Shown in pieces: positions 1 through 8,193 of a stretch of 55,349 nucleotides of DNA (position 1 is its first letter; the number at the start of each line of letters is the position of its first letter). The translations under genes were made by a program, and so were the position numbers. The stretch comes from JBFLYO01 sp040756745 (GTDB taxonomy: Bacteria; Bacteroidota; Ignavibacteria; UBA10030; UBA6906): NCBI GenBank assembly GCA_040756745.1, contig JBFLYO010000028.1, forward strand, positions 1 to 55,349, in the 5' to 3' direction. The notes beneath the pieces are model-generated. The model did not search any database and had not been told where the DNA came from. It worked only from the letters and a program-made list of their open reading frames with translations.

Positions 1-1008
1 CGCGCCGAGACTCCCGAGAACCGCGGCGACAAATTCGTCCCGCCCCGCGGCCAGGCGTTTCAGCGCCGGCCGTAACTCGCCCAGTCGTGCCGCGACCGCC
101 TGACCGTCAAGTCCGATGGGCCGGCTGTCGTGCCCGGGGAGGATCAGCATGCCGTTGTCGAATCCGAGGATCGTCGTCTTCAGACTCTCATACAGCCTCG
201 CCGCGCCATCGCCGGCGCCGGCGTTCCCTTTTTCGAGGTCCGGCCGCCCGATGCCCGACACAAACAGCGTATCGCCCGTCAGCAGCGCCTTGCCGTTGAG
301 AGAATAGCAGACGCTCTCCTCCGTGTGGCCGGGTGTCGCATGAACGGTCACGTTCCATGCCCCGATCGTCAGCGTGTCCCCCCCGTGCAGCGGTGTGAAT
401 GGATACCGCACACGGTTGTTTGCCGGAAGCATCAGTTGCGCCCCGCTTGTCCCGCACAGGTCCTGTGCCCGGGAGAGATGGTCGGCATGCACGTGCGTTT
501 CTGCAACACGGGTGATGCGCGCCCCCAGGCGTTTCGCTATTGCGGCATAGGCGGAGGCATCGACGCACGGATCGACGACAAAGGCCTCTCCTTGCGAGGC
601 AAGAAGATAGGAAAGACACCCTTTCGCATTCCGACGCACCTGCACCAGTTGCGCTTCGGTAAGGGACGGAAGCGGGACGTTCGCTTCGCTCCACACCCCC
701 GACCAGAGACGCATCCCGCCGCGCAGACTGAATGCCGCAAACCCGGAAGATTCCAGGATGTCCGCAGCCGCCCGTGATGTGTATCCCGCCCTGCATACCG
801 CAACGACTGGCCGGTCGGACGGAAGCTGATGGAGTTGCTCCGTCAGAGGTGACACCTCGCCGGCATTCAGGGCATTGTACACCGGGATGTTCATGCTCCC
901 CCGGATATGCCATTCGGCGTATTCATCCGCCTCCCGGATGTCGAGCACTGTCAGCGCCTCGCCCGCCTGCAGCCGCTCCTTCAGTTCAGCCGGCGTGATC
1001 TCCTTCAT
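1..1008 (-). CDS. Rhodanese / metallo-beta-lactamase fold hydrolase (3' end outside window)
   Basis: Reads leftward from an ATG at 1008 and is still open at base 1, so only the first 336 residues are visible. Residues 1-105 form a rhodanese domain with the catalytic-loop cysteine in VCRAGYTSR (C72). From about residue 115 there is a metallo-beta-lactamase fold: THVHADHL supplies the HxHxDH metal ligands, followed by TPGHTEESVCY, LLTGDTLFVSGIGRPD and LPGHD. That signature is typical of ETHE1/persulfide-dioxygenase-like enzymes, which oxidise glutathione persulfide or related persulfides. Here the rhodanese precedes the hydrolase domain, whereas CstB-type fusions usually carry it after. Further rhodanese repeats may lie beyond the edge. 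A GGAGG lies 12 nt before the ATG. A TauE/SafE exporter nearby fits a sulfur role, but the substrate is inferred. Confidence 0.88.
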   Translation of the reverse strand, partial: MKEITPAELKERLQAGEALTVLDIREADEYAEWHIRGSMNIPVYNALNAGEVSPLTEQLHQLPSDRPVVAVCRAGYTSRAAADILESSGFAAFSLRGGMRLWSGVWSEANVPLPSLTEAQLVQVRRNAKGCLSYLLASQGEAFVVDPCVDASAYAAIAKRLGARITRVAETHVHADHLSRAQDLCGTSGAQLMLPANNRVRYPFTPLHGGDTLTIGAWNVTVHATPGHTEESVCYSLNGKALLTGDTLFVSGIGRPDLEKGNAGAGDGAARLYESLKTTILGFDNGMLILPGHDSRPIGLDGQAVAARLGELRPALKRLAAGRDEFVAAVLGSLGA

Positions 1009-1067
1009 CCTTCCGGTACACCTCCCTCCAGCGTGGATTCATGGCAAAGAACGGGTAAAGACACACA

Positions 1068-1096
1068 AACCTATGCGGATCGTTTCAAAAAGTCAA
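1068..1096 (-). promoter_or_regulatory. Predicted sigma-70-type promoter for the rhodanese/MBL gene
   Basis: On the minus strand TTGACT (1096-1091) is separated by 17 nt from TAGGTT (1073-1068). The predicted start lies about 55 nt before the ATG at 1008. Motif match only. Confidence 0.45.
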
Positions 1097-1170
1097 TGCC
1101 ACTCCCCGCCTCCTGCGTATGAGCGAATCCTCGCGATTAGGCGGAACTCCGAAGAAAAGTCGCCGCCCAG

Positions 1171-1199
1171 TTGACAATCGATAAAATCTTCAGTACCAT
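1171..1199 (+). promoter_or_regulatory. Predicted sigma-70-type promoter for the 138-aa membrane protein
   Basis: TTGACA at 1171-1176, a 17-nt spacer and TACCAT at 1194-1199. The predicted transcript would start near 1206 and carry a roughly 50-nt leader with a GGAGG Shine-Dalgarno before the ATG at 1256. Confidence 0.5.
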
Positions 1200-1255
1200 C
1201 ACGCGTTGCACCCGCCGATGTTTCTGTTCCCATCACATATCCCCGGAGGACCTCT

Positions 1256-1672
1256 ATGAACAAGAAAGTATGGCTTGGCTTCATCGTGGTGCTCGTGTTG
1301 ATGGAGATCGCAAGCTTCGTCATCGACTATCTCATTCTCGGTGCGACGTACCAGTCGCTGCAGAGTCTCTGGCGGCCCGACATGGCGTCGAAAATGTGGA
1401 TCTTCCACGTCATAATGGTGGTCGGCTCGTTCTTCTTCTCGTTCATCTTCTCCAAGGGGTACGAGGGGAAGGGGATCGCCGAAGGGATCCGGTATGGCCT
1501 GTATATCGGCATCTGGATGAGCGTGGGGATGGCCTACGGGACGTATGCCATGATCGCCATTCCGTACTCTCTTGCTCTGCAGTGGTTCATCTACGGCATC
1601 ATCCAGTACGTGATCTACGGTATCGCGCTGGCCCTCGTGTTCGGCAAGAAGGAAGCCGCTCCAGCCGCATAA
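1256..1672 (+). CDS. Hypothetical four-helix integral membrane protein
   Basis: 138 residues with four hydrophobic segments (about 5-27, 46-64, 78-102 and 105-131), a short basic start (MNKK) and a tail rich in Ala and Lys. No catalytic motif is visible. The overall shape, with an ILGATYQ...WRP stretch after helix 1, resembles small conserved membrane proteins of unknown function found in FCB and deltaproteobacterial genomes. The start is well supported by CCGGAGGACCTCT just before the ATG. The gene has its own predicted promoter and is followed by a strong terminator, so it is probably monocistronic. No function is assigned. Confidence 0.8.
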   Translation: MNKKVWLGFIVVLVLMEIASFVIDYLILGATYQSLQSLWRPDMASKMWIFHVIMVVGSFFFSFIFSKGYEGKGIAEGIRYGLYIGIWMSVGMAYGTYAMIAIPYSLALQWFIYGIIQYVIYGIALALVFGKKEAAPAA

Positions 1673-1694
1673 CCCGGCGCTTGTTGCGTTTCGC

Positions 1695-1739
1695 AATGAT
1701 CCGGCGGGTAGATCTCCCTGCCGGATCATTGTTGTTTTT
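1695..1739 (+). terminator. Rho-independent terminator
   Basis: AATGATCCGGC (1695-1705) pairs perfectly with GCCGGATCATT (1720-1730), with an inner GGG/CCC extension, and is followed by GTTGTTTTT. It lies 22 nt after the stop of the 138-aa membrane protein. Confidence 0.85.
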
Positions 1740-1785
1740 GCGCACGGCGTCGGCATTCGGAAAAGACGCTTCTTGTTGACCTGGC

Positions 1786-2574
1786 ATGATACCCGCCTCG
1801 ATCGATCTCCCTCTCGCTGCAGCGCTTATCGCGGCCGGCTTCGTCGCCGGCGTCATGAACTCCATTGCCGGCGGAGGAACGCTTGTCACGTTTCCTACCC
1901 TCCTCTTCGCCGGGCTTCCCTCCGTCGTGGCGAACGCGACAAGCACTGTCGCACTTCTCCCTGCCGCGTTGAGCAGCGCCGCCGGTTACTGGAGCAAGCT
2001 CCCCACCGTCGCACGCTGGCTCAGACTCTTTGCTCCAGTCAGCCTGGCGGGGGGATTGACGGGAGGAATATTGCTGGTGCAGACCCCTTCGCGGGTGTTC
2101 GACTGGCTCGTTCCGTTCCTGATCCTGTTCGCGACGGTGCTCTTCATGGCAAACAGTCTCTTCGCGCGGCTCTCTGGAAACCGCGCTACGCCGGGAAGCT
2201 CTGCATCGTCGTCATGGACGGCGGGAGCGGTGGTATTTCAGTTCGGCGTGGCGGCGTATGGCGGGTATTTCGGGGCGGGGATCGGCATCCTGATGCTGGC
2301 CTCACTCGGAATGCTCGGCTTCGACGACGTTCACGAGATGAACGCGCTGAAGGTCATCCTCGGATTCCTGATCAACGTCGTAGCGGCGCTCTATTTCGTC
2401 TGGAGCGGACTCATCCACTGGTCTGCTGCCGGGGCGATGACCCTCGGCACCATCCTCGGCGGATATGCGGGCGCGCACGTCGCGCAGAAAATTCCGCAAG
2501 CCCGGGTCCGCGCCATGATCACTGCGATCGGCCTGATCATCTCCGCCGTGATGTTTTACAGACAGTTCGCGTAA
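1786..2574 (+). CDS. TauE/SafE-family (TSUP) membrane exporter
   Basis: 262 residues, almost entirely hydrophobic, with about eight membrane segments. The N-terminal GFVAGVMNSIAGGGTLVTFP matches the conserved first repeat of the TSUP family, and the second half carries the matching glycine-rich repeat (AAYGGYFGAGIGIL). Family members move sulfite, sulfoacetate or other organosulfur anions across the inner membrane. The actual substrate here is unknown. The ATG at 1786 lacks a convincing Shine-Dalgarno. The gene ends only 6 nt from the convergent glycosidase stop. The persulfide-oxidising-type gene at 1-1008 makes sulfite a reasonable guess. Confidence 0.88.
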   Translation: MIPASIDLPLAAALIAAGFVAGVMNSIAGGGTLVTFPTLLFAGLPSVVANATSTVALLPAALSSAAGYWSKLPTVARWLRLFAPVSLAGGLTGGILLVQTPSRVFDWLVPFLILFATVLFMANSLFARLSGNRATPGSSASSSWTAGAVVFQFGVAAYGGYFGAGIGILMLASLGMLGFDDVHEMNALKVILGFLINVVAALYFVWSGLIHWSAAGAMTLGTILGGYAGAHVAQKIPQARVRAMITAIGLIISAVMFYRQFA

Positions 2575-2580
2575 CCTCTT

Positions 2581-4566
2581 CTACCGCTGGAGCATTATCT
2601 TCAACCGTGCTGTCCGTCCTCCTGCGCGGAGCGTACACACGTACATCCCGGTCGCCAGGTTCGGCGCATCCCACGCCACCTGGTGCCTTCCCGGATCCTG
2701 ATACCCCTCCACGAGCGCCGCGACTTCGCGCCCCAGCAGATCGGTCACGACGAGCGACACTGGTCCAGCGGCGGGGAGCCGATACGTGATGGTCGTCGCA
2801 GGATTGAAGGGGTTCGGGTAATTCGCGAGAAGCGCGAATTCTTCTGGAGCGCCTTCTTCATCGACCGCATCGGGCTGGACCAACGTGAACACCAGGTAGT
2901 TGACATTAAACCCGCCGAAGAAGAGATCGAGCCGCAGGTCATGGGTGCCGGCCTGGAGTTGATATTGCCCCAGGTCAACCGTCGTCCATGCCTGCCATCC
3001 CCCCGTCAGGGGGATATCCACAAACGGCGTGAGAGTCGGCTGGTCCCAGCGCAGGAAGACTTTCCCGCCGGACTGGTTGGCGGCTGCACGCAGGGCGATC
3101 GCATAGATGCCGCTCTGCGCCACCAGCACTGTGTAGCTCAGGTATTCCCCCGTCCCTGTCCACCCCACATTAAAGCCGTTTGACTGGGCATCGGTGCAGC
3201 GCTCGATGTCGACCCCGTCGTTCCTGTATTGTCCGCCGTTATTCCACGACCCGCTGCCGGTCGTCTGGAAGTCCAGATCGTGATAAGACATGCCGTCCTT
3301 GCCGTAGTCGTAGTCGGTGAGATTGATGCGCCCCGGGATCGTGTGCGACGCAAACGGTCTCCGACCGGGGGAGAACGGCTGGCGCAGGATCGCGTCGATG
3401 ACGTCGGGGTGGAAGGTGCACCGTTCGATCGCCAGGTTCGCTGCCTGGCCGTTGAGCGCGGCGACTGCGTAGGCGAGCGTCGGCCGCGTGGCCTGCCCTT
3501 TCCAGTAGCGCAGCAGGTAATCATACTCCGCCGTCTTCGTCGCTGCCAGCGGACCCGCAACCGATTCGATTTTCTTATGCGGCCACCAGGACCACCCGAT
3601 CTTGTTGGCTTCCATAAGCGTGACGCACTCCGTGAACCAGTGGTTCGAGTTCTCCCCCGATTCCCCGAGCCAGAGGGGACGGTTGGCGGCATCCCGCAGG
3701 GCGAGGTACCCGCTGATGGAACCCTGGTCGTTCACGTTCCAGTACTTGTGGAAACTGTACACCATGTTGTTGTCCCAGGCCGGCGTGAGACCCCGGAAGT
3801 CGGTCGCCCACTGATTGCCTTCGATGAAGATGATATGGTTTGTGTCGACAGACCTGATAGCGCTCGTGATGTCGATGAAGAGCTGCCGGAGGGGGGCATT
3901 ATCGGGACCGAGATCCCAGACTGTCTCGTTCAGGAGGTCGTAGCCGCCGATCCATTGGCGAGTCGCGTAACGCCCTGCAAACGTTTTCCACAGATCGATC
4001 GTCTGGGCCTTGTTCGAGTCGCTTTCCCAGAGCGAGGGCTCACCCGGAACGTAATCGCTGATGTTGGCCGCATTCTGCCCACCCGGTGCGGCATGGAGGT
4101 CCAGGATCAGATAGAGCCGGTTTGCCTCACACCACGCGAGGAGGCTGTCCACAATCGCGAATCCTTCCTCGAGGTAGACCCCGGGCTGGTTCTTGGGGGT
4201 GAACAGGGCGTAGTGCATCGGCAACCGGATGCTGTTGAATCCCCAGCGCGCGATGCTGTCGATATCCCGGCGTGCGACGTAGTGTAGCCGGTAGAGCCGA
4301 AAGAACTCGTCGCAATTTGCCTGGCCGACGAGATCCGTGATCACCTTCCTGATCTCGGTGGGAGAATTAGCGAACGACTCCGTCTGAATCATGTACCCCT
4401 CCGGCATGAGCCATCCTCCGAGACCGATGCCGCGGAGGATGAATTCCTGTCCAGTGGGATCCACGATGGTTTTTCCTGAGACATGAAGGAATCCCTGCGC
4501 ATGTCCATTGCCGCAGGAAAGGAAGAGTGCGACGAAACTAATAAGCGAACGGCGAAGCGAAGACAT
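2581..4566 (-). CDS. Secreted GH5 glycoside hydrolase with CBM6 and T9SS sorting tail
   Basis: 661 residues from the ATG at 4566. Residues 1-24 are a signal peptide ending AHA/AQ. The GH5-type (beta/alpha)8 domain spans about 28-370, with the acid/base glutamate in LLNETVW (E214) and the nucleophile in WLGESGE (E302). A CBM6-like beta-sandwich follows at about 425-560, with the usual GEYLSY and HDLRL strands. The tail (about 577-661) starts with ANYPNPFNPATT and is a type IX secretion type-A sorting domain, so the protein should cross the outer membrane and be released or anchored at the surface. GH5 enzymes hydrolyse beta-glucans or mannans, and the substrate cannot be read from sequence. 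It lies 80 nt downstream of hrpB in the same direction. No clear Shine-Dalgarno is visible. An upstream in-frame extension would run through hrpB and is rejected. Confidence 0.92.
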   Translation of the reverse strand: MSSLRRSLISFVALFLSCGNGHAQGFLHVSGKTIVDPTGQEFILRGIGLGGWLMPEGYMIQTESFANSPTEIRKVITDLVGQANCDEFFRLYRLHYVARRDIDSIARWGFNSIRLPMHYALFTPKNQPGVYLEEGFAIVDSLLAWCEANRLYLILDLHAAPGGQNAANISDYVPGEPSLWESDSNKAQTIDLWKTFAGRYATRQWIGGYDLLNETVWDLGPDNAPLRQLFIDITSAIRSVDTNHIIFIEGNQWATDFRGLTPAWDNNMVYSFHKYWNVNDQGSISGYLALRDAANRPLWLGESGENSNHWFTECVTLMEANKIGWSWWPHKKIESVAGPLAATKTAEYDYLLRYWKGQATRPTLAYAVAALNGQAANLAIERCTFHPDVIDAILRQPFSPGRRPFASHTIPGRINLTDYDYGKDGMSYHDLDFQTTGSGSWNNGGQYRNDGVDIERCTDAQSNGFNVGWTGTGEYLSYTVLVAQSGIYAIALRAAANQSGGKVFLRWDQPTLTPFVDIPLTGGWQAWTTVDLGQYQLQAGTHDLRLDLFFGGFNVNYLVFTLVQPDAVDEEGAPEEFALLANYPNPFNPATTITYRLPAAGPVSLVVTDLLGREVAALVEGYQDPGRHQVAWDAPNLATGMYVCTLRAGGRTARLKIMLQR

Positions 4567-4646
4567 GGTCGTCAGGGGGAACGTGTGGGAACGACGGGCG
4601 TTTGCATTGCTTACAGGCGCAATGTTGAAGCCGACGCGAAGGGTGT

Positions 4647-7124
4647 TCACTTCTTGGTTTTCCGCGTCGGGAGTGCGTTCAACGGGTCTTCCGGCCACAC
4701 ATGTTTCGGATAAGACCCGCGCATCTCTTTCCGGACCTCCGGGTACGTCGTGGTCCAGAAGCTCTTCAGGTCCTGGGTCACCGCCAGCGGTCGATTCGCG
4801 GGCGAGAGGAGGTGGATGAGCACTTTGAATTTTCCCCCTGCGATGGCCGGCGTATCGGTCAGTCCGAACATCTCCTGCAGACGGACCGCAAGGACCGGCA
4901 GCGCACCAGCAGAGTAGTCGAGGCGGATTCGCGAGCCGCTCGGGGTCCGGATGGTCTCGGGCGCGAGCGCATCGAGAGCCATCAACTGGCGTTGCGTGAA
5001 GAGAGACCTCAGGACTTTGGTCATGTCGAGCTTCTGCAGCTGGGCCCGCCGCGTGATGCCGTTGAGGAACGGGCGGAGCCAGACTGTCACAAGAGCGGTG
5101 AGGCACTCGTCGGTCAGATCCGGCCAGTCCTCCTGCGGCACCAGGCCGCGCTGCCGCACCCATTCGCTTCTCGCCCGCAGGGCATTCGCTTCTTTCGTCC
5201 AGGGAAGAACGGAGAGCCCCATCGCTCTGATCCCGTCGGCCATGGCGACGCGCACGGCATCTCCCTTCGGGCGGATGGTCGTTTCGCTCAGGATCAGCGA
5301 GCCCAGCCGCTGGACGTGACGGGCGATCACTGCCTCGTGGGCGTCGCTCCAGAAGACCTGGTCTTCCTCCGTCACCCGGCCGTCGAACACCTCCACGATC
5401 TCCGCCCGGTCCACAGGAGCGGCGAGAAAGATCTTCGCATCGGTCACCGCTCCGTCCACGTCGGCGATGGCAAGGTATTCCTCACGTGAGAGATGGCTCC
5501 ATTCCGGGAGCGCAGCGCCGGTTCCGTTGGCCATCTGGTAGCGGCTTCCTCCCGGGGTTCTCCGGCGGGCAATCCGGTCGGGGTATGCGAGGGCGAGCAG
5601 AATGCCGAGACGCCGTTCGTCGGCCTGTTCCTCACCGACACCCACCAGTTCGCGGAGGCGGCGCGCACCGGCCTGCACCCGGGCACGCACACCGCGGTCT
5701 ACCTCTCCCCCTCCGTACAAGGCCCGAATGCGGGTCGCCAGATCAACATCCACGCGAAGCCCGGCAGGAACAATGTCCCGCTCTTCAAGCAACGCCGCAA
5801 CGTCGCACGCCGTCGATCCGAGGCCCAGTTCCTTTGCTCGGACAATCATGTGTGCAAGACGCGGATGAACCGGGAGGTTTGCCATGACCATCCCGTGCGG
5901 TGTGAGCGCGCCACGTTGATCCAGCGCGCCCAGTGAAAGCAGGAGCGATCGCGCCTGTGCAAGGTGCGCTTGCGGCGGCGGGTCGATGAACAACAGCCCT
6001 TCCGCGCTTCCCGCGCCCCAGCGGGCGATGTCGAGTGCAAGAGGAGCAAGATCGGCAACGACGATTTCCGGGGTCGGATGTTTTGGCAGCGCATCGTTCC
6101 GCGATTCGGTCCAGAGCCGGTAGCAGACCCCCGGCCCCTGGCGTGCCGCCCGTCCGCGCCGCTGGTTCACTGCGGCCCGGGAGGCGGTCGTGGTCACGAG
6201 GCCTGACATTCCCCGTCTCGGATCGAACCGCGCACTGCGCGCCAGGCCTGCATCGACGACAACTCGCACTCCGTCGATCGTCAGGCTCGACTCCGCAATG
6301 CTCGTGGAGAGGATCACCTTTCGCGTCCCCGGGAGAGCAGGAGTAAGGGCGGCGTGCTGAATATCAGGCGATGCGTCACCGTGGAGCGTGCAAAGGAGAG
6401 TCCCCTCGGGAAGTGACGAATCCTCAAGGAGCCGCTCCACGCGGCGGATCTCCCGCTGGCCCGGGAGGAACACCAGGATATCTCCTTCGGCCTCCCGCAG
6501 CGCACGATGGACGGTATGCGCAACTGTCTCCTCCACCGCGTCGGTCGGTACGGACTCCAGGTAGGTGGTCTCGACAGGATAACTCTGTCCTTCGCTCTCC
6601 ACAACCGGCACCTTGCCAAGGACACGGTTCAGCGCAACGCCGTCGAGGGTGGCCGACATCACCAGCAGCCGCAGATCGTCCCGCAAATGTTCCTGCACGT
6701 CGAGCGTCAGTGCCAGACCGAGGTCCGCGTGAATGCTTCGCTCATGAAACTCGTCGAAGATGACAAGACCGACCCCCGGGAGCTCGGGCTCGCCGTGGAT
6801 CATCCGGGTGAGGATTCCCTCGGTGACCACTTCAATGCGGGTGGCGCTGGAAACCTTTGCGTCGCCACGAATCCGGTAGCCGACAGTCTTCCCGGTTTCT
6901 TCCTTAAGCTGGCGGGCCATGTAATCTGCAGCCCGGCGCGCGGCAAGCCGGCGCGGCTCCAGCATGATGATCTTCCGACCCTCGAGCCACGGCATTGCGA
7001 TCAGCTCCAGCGGCACACGGGTGGTTTTGCCCGCGCCGGGGGGAGCCGAAAGGATGACGTTGCGCGCAACTTCAAACGCCGCGATCACTCGGGGTAGGGC
7101 TTCATCTATGGGGAGCGGGTTCAT
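4647..7124 (-). CDS. hrpB: ATP-dependent DEAH-box helicase HrpB
   Basis: 825 residues, the normal HrpB length. Walker A is SAPPGAGKTT near residue 30, motif II reads DEFHERS (the DEFH variant usual for HrpB), and SATLDG is motif III. Helicase motif VI is QRRGRAARQGPG, followed by the HrpB-specific C-terminal region. The start was placed at MNPLPIDEALPR because family members begin this way, and the 44 codons further upstream show no similarity. HrpB belongs to the DEAH/RHA helicases. It is widespread but its cellular role is poorly defined, and RNA remodelling is usually assumed. The secreted glycosidase lies directly downstream, which may be fortuitous. Confidence 0.94.
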   Translation of the reverse strand: MNPLPIDEALPRVIAAFEVARNVILSAPPGAGKTTRVPLELIAMPWLEGRKIIMLEPRRLAARRAADYMARQLKEETGKTVGYRIRGDAKVSSATRIEVVTEGILTRMIHGEPELPGVGLVIFDEFHERSIHADLGLALTLDVQEHLRDDLRLLVMSATLDGVALNRVLGKVPVVESEGQSYPVETTYLESVPTDAVEETVAHTVHRALREAEGDILVFLPGQREIRRVERLLEDSSLPEGTLLCTLHGDASPDIQHAALTPALPGTRKVILSTSIAESSLTIDGVRVVVDAGLARSARFDPRRGMSGLVTTTASRAAVNQRRGRAARQGPGVCYRLWTESRNDALPKHPTPEIVVADLAPLALDIARWGAGSAEGLLFIDPPPQAHLAQARSLLLSLGALDQRGALTPHGMVMANLPVHPRLAHMIVRAKELGLGSTACDVAALLEERDIVPAGLRVDVDLATRIRALYGGGEVDRGVRARVQAGARRLRELVGVGEEQADERRLGILLALAYPDRIARRRTPGGSRYQMANGTGAALPEWSHLSREEYLAIADVDGAVTDAKIFLAAPVDRAEIVEVFDGRVTEEDQVFWSDAHEAVIARHVQRLGSLILSETTIRPKGDAVRVAMADGIRAMGLSVLPWTKEANALRARSEWVRQRGLVPQEDWPDLTDECLTALVTVWLRPFLNGITRRAQLQKLDMTKVLRSLFTQRQLMALDALAPETIRTPSGSRIRLDYSAGALPVLAVRLQEMFGLTDTPAIAGGKFKVLIHLLSPANRPLAVTQDLKSFWTTTYPEVRKEMRGSYPKHVWPEDPLNALPTRKTKK

Positions 7125-7161
7125 GGGCTCAAGGGGCGAACGGCGATCTGTAAAATATGCG

Positions 7162-7179
7162 CAATTCGCCCATGAATTG
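7162..7179. repeat. Inverted repeat upstream of hrpB
   Basis: CAATTC, six bases, GAATTG: a perfect 6-bp dyad 38-55 nt before the hrpB ATG, next to an A/T-rich TATTTT. It could be an operator, but this is weak evidence. Confidence 0.3.
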
Positions 7180-7636
7180 CCCAGCCGGACCGGGGGACGG
7201 CGCGTTTGGTAGATTCTGGGTACATGAACCGTGGAAACAGCGCGAAGTGTGCTCATATCAATCCCACAACACTGAAAGATTCATTCGTTTTCAGTTCATG
7301 GTGATAGCTTCCGGGGACGCTCTGAACAGATTATGATGTAACAATGGTTATACCCACGCGAGGATTCACGGATTTTTGCACGGATTGTCTGGATTAACGA
7401 CACTTAGTTCGTGTCGTTGGAAGATTTTGGGACAGTCTCGGGAAAACAATTCACTGATTAAGGGCAGAACCTCCCAAACAAACCGGCATTCGAACCAGGG
7501 TGTTACCTGTGTTCGTTCACAGGTAGCGAGATGGCACTGAGAAGTAGAATGGGATCACAGATAGATCGCCCTCATTTGTGATGCAGATCAATCGAATAAT
7601 GAATTATGGGGGATGAGGAGAAGGGGAGAGCGGATA
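7180..7636. other. Intergenic region without a recognisable gene
   Basis: About 450 nt between hrpB and tRNA-Val. No credible ORF or RNA is visible. Two small hairpins occur: AACGACAC/GTGTCGTT at 7396-7418 and TACCTGTG/CACAGGTA at 7504-7525. Neither is followed by a T-tract. Confidence 0.6.
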
Positions 7637-7665
7637 TTGAAGAGGGGGGAATTTCTGGATATCTT
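7637..7665 (+). promoter_or_regulatory. Predicted promoter of tRNA-Val
   Basis: TTGAAG (7637-7642), a 17-nt spacer and TATCTT (7660-7665), placing the transcript start within a base or two of the mature tRNA 5' end at 7673. Confidence 0.5.
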
Positions 7666-7672
7666 GGAGCTG

Positions 7673-7747
7673 GGACGCTTAGCTCAGTTGGTTGAGAGCG
7701 CTTGCCTTACAAGCAAGAGGTCAGAGGTTCGAATCCTCTAGCGTCCA
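7673..7747 (+). tRNA. tRNA-Val (anticodon TAC)
   Basis: A complete 75-nt cloverleaf. The acceptor GGACGCT pairs with AGCGTCC plus discriminator A. The D-stem is GCTC/GAGC, the anticodon arm CTTGC-CTTACAA-GCAAG with anticodon TAC, and the T-arm AGAGG-TTCGAAT-CCTCT. No CCA is encoded: CTT follows the discriminator A. The gene heads an array in which its 3' half recurs twice downstream. Confidence 0.95.
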
Positions 7748-7755
7748 CTTGGCTG

Positions 7756-7854
7756 CCTTATCCGCCTTCGGTCCGCCGGAGGCGGACCTCCGGACGGATC
7801 CTCAATTCGACCACGAGTTGACTTCGCTTCGCTCGTCAACTCTGTCGAATTGGG
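7756..7854. repeat. 99-bp palindromic element, copy 1
   Basis: Two nested hairpins. The first has arms GGTCCGCC and GGCGGACC around GGA, extended by ATCCG/CGGAT. The second has outer arms CAATTCGAC/GTCGAATTG and inner arms GAGTTGAC/GTCAACTC. The element starts 8 nt after the tRNA-Val 3' end and stops exactly where a tRNA 3' half begins. It is near-identical to the copy at 7902-8000. Confidence 0.9.
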
Positions 7855-7893
7855 ACAAGCAGAAGGTCGCTGGTTCGAATCCAGCAGCGTCCA
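7855..7893 (+). pseudogene. 3' half of a tRNA (variant)
   Basis: 39 nt running from the AC of an anticodon loop to the discriminator base. The T-arm is GCTGG-TTCGAAT-CCAGC and the acceptor strand AGCGTCC-A. The T-stem differs from tRNA-Val at both strands in a compensated way and the anticodon-stem strand also differs, so it comes from a second tRNA gene and is not just a decayed copy. No 5' half precedes it; the palindromic element occupies that place. Confidence 0.8.
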
Positions 7894-7901
7894 CTTCCCT
7901 T

Positions 7902-8000
7902 CCTTATCCGCCTTCGGTCCGCCGGAGGCGGACCTCCGGACGGATCCTCAATTCGACCACGAGTTGACTTCGCTTCGCTCGTCAACTCTGTCGAATTGGG
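7902..8000. repeat. 99-bp palindromic element, copy 2
   Basis: Near-identical to 7756-7854. Only the 8 nt between the preceding tRNA end and the element differ. The period between corresponding points of the array is exactly 146 nt. Confidence 0.9.
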
Positions 8001-8039
8001 ACAAGCAAGAGGTCAGAGGTTCGAATCCTCTAGCGTCCA
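8001..8039 (+). pseudogene. 3' half of tRNA-Val
   Basis: 39 nt identical to positions 7709-7747 of the intact tRNA-Val, starting at the AC of its TAC anticodon. It lacks acceptor, D-arm and 5' anticodon-stem strands, so it cannot fold as a tRNA. Confidence 0.85.
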
Positions 8040-8042
8040 CGA

Positions 8043-8190
8043 TGTCAAGATAGATTGAGATCGAGATTGAGGTTAAGGGGTGAAGCAGGTCAAGGGGTGG
8101 AGCAGGTTAAGGATTGAGTATCTGTCTCCCCTTAACCTTGACCTTAACCTCATCCTCGATCTCGATCTTGATCTCAATCTTGATCTCACA
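8043..8190. repeat. Low-complexity inverted hexamer array
   Basis: Degenerate GAGATT/GAGATC/GAGGTT/AAGGGG units on the left are answered by their complements (CCTTAACCT, CTCGATCTTGAT) on the right, which gives a long imperfect hairpin with arms of about 60 nt. It separates the convergent tRNA array and larA, so it may act as a two-way terminator. It shares a 27-nt segment, with one mismatch, with the array at 24067-24312. Confidence 0.85.
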
Positions 8191-8193
8191 CCT

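Noticed and set aside
4567..5163. N-terminal extension of the GH5 protein
   Set aside because: The frame is open but lies inside hrpB, lacks similarity, and would bury the signal peptide found at the ATG 4566.
7504..7525. Hairpin TACCTGTG/CACAGGTA as a terminator or riboswitch
   Set aside because: No T-tract, no conserved aptamer features and no downstream gene in reach.
7756..8039. CRISPR array
   Set aside because: The repeats are 146-bp-period tRNA/palindrome units without short unique spacers, and no cas gene is near.
7692..8053. Two overlapping plus-strand frames in the tRNA array
   Set aside because: Their near-identical peptides are translations of the palindromic elements and tRNA pieces, with no Shine-Dalgarno.
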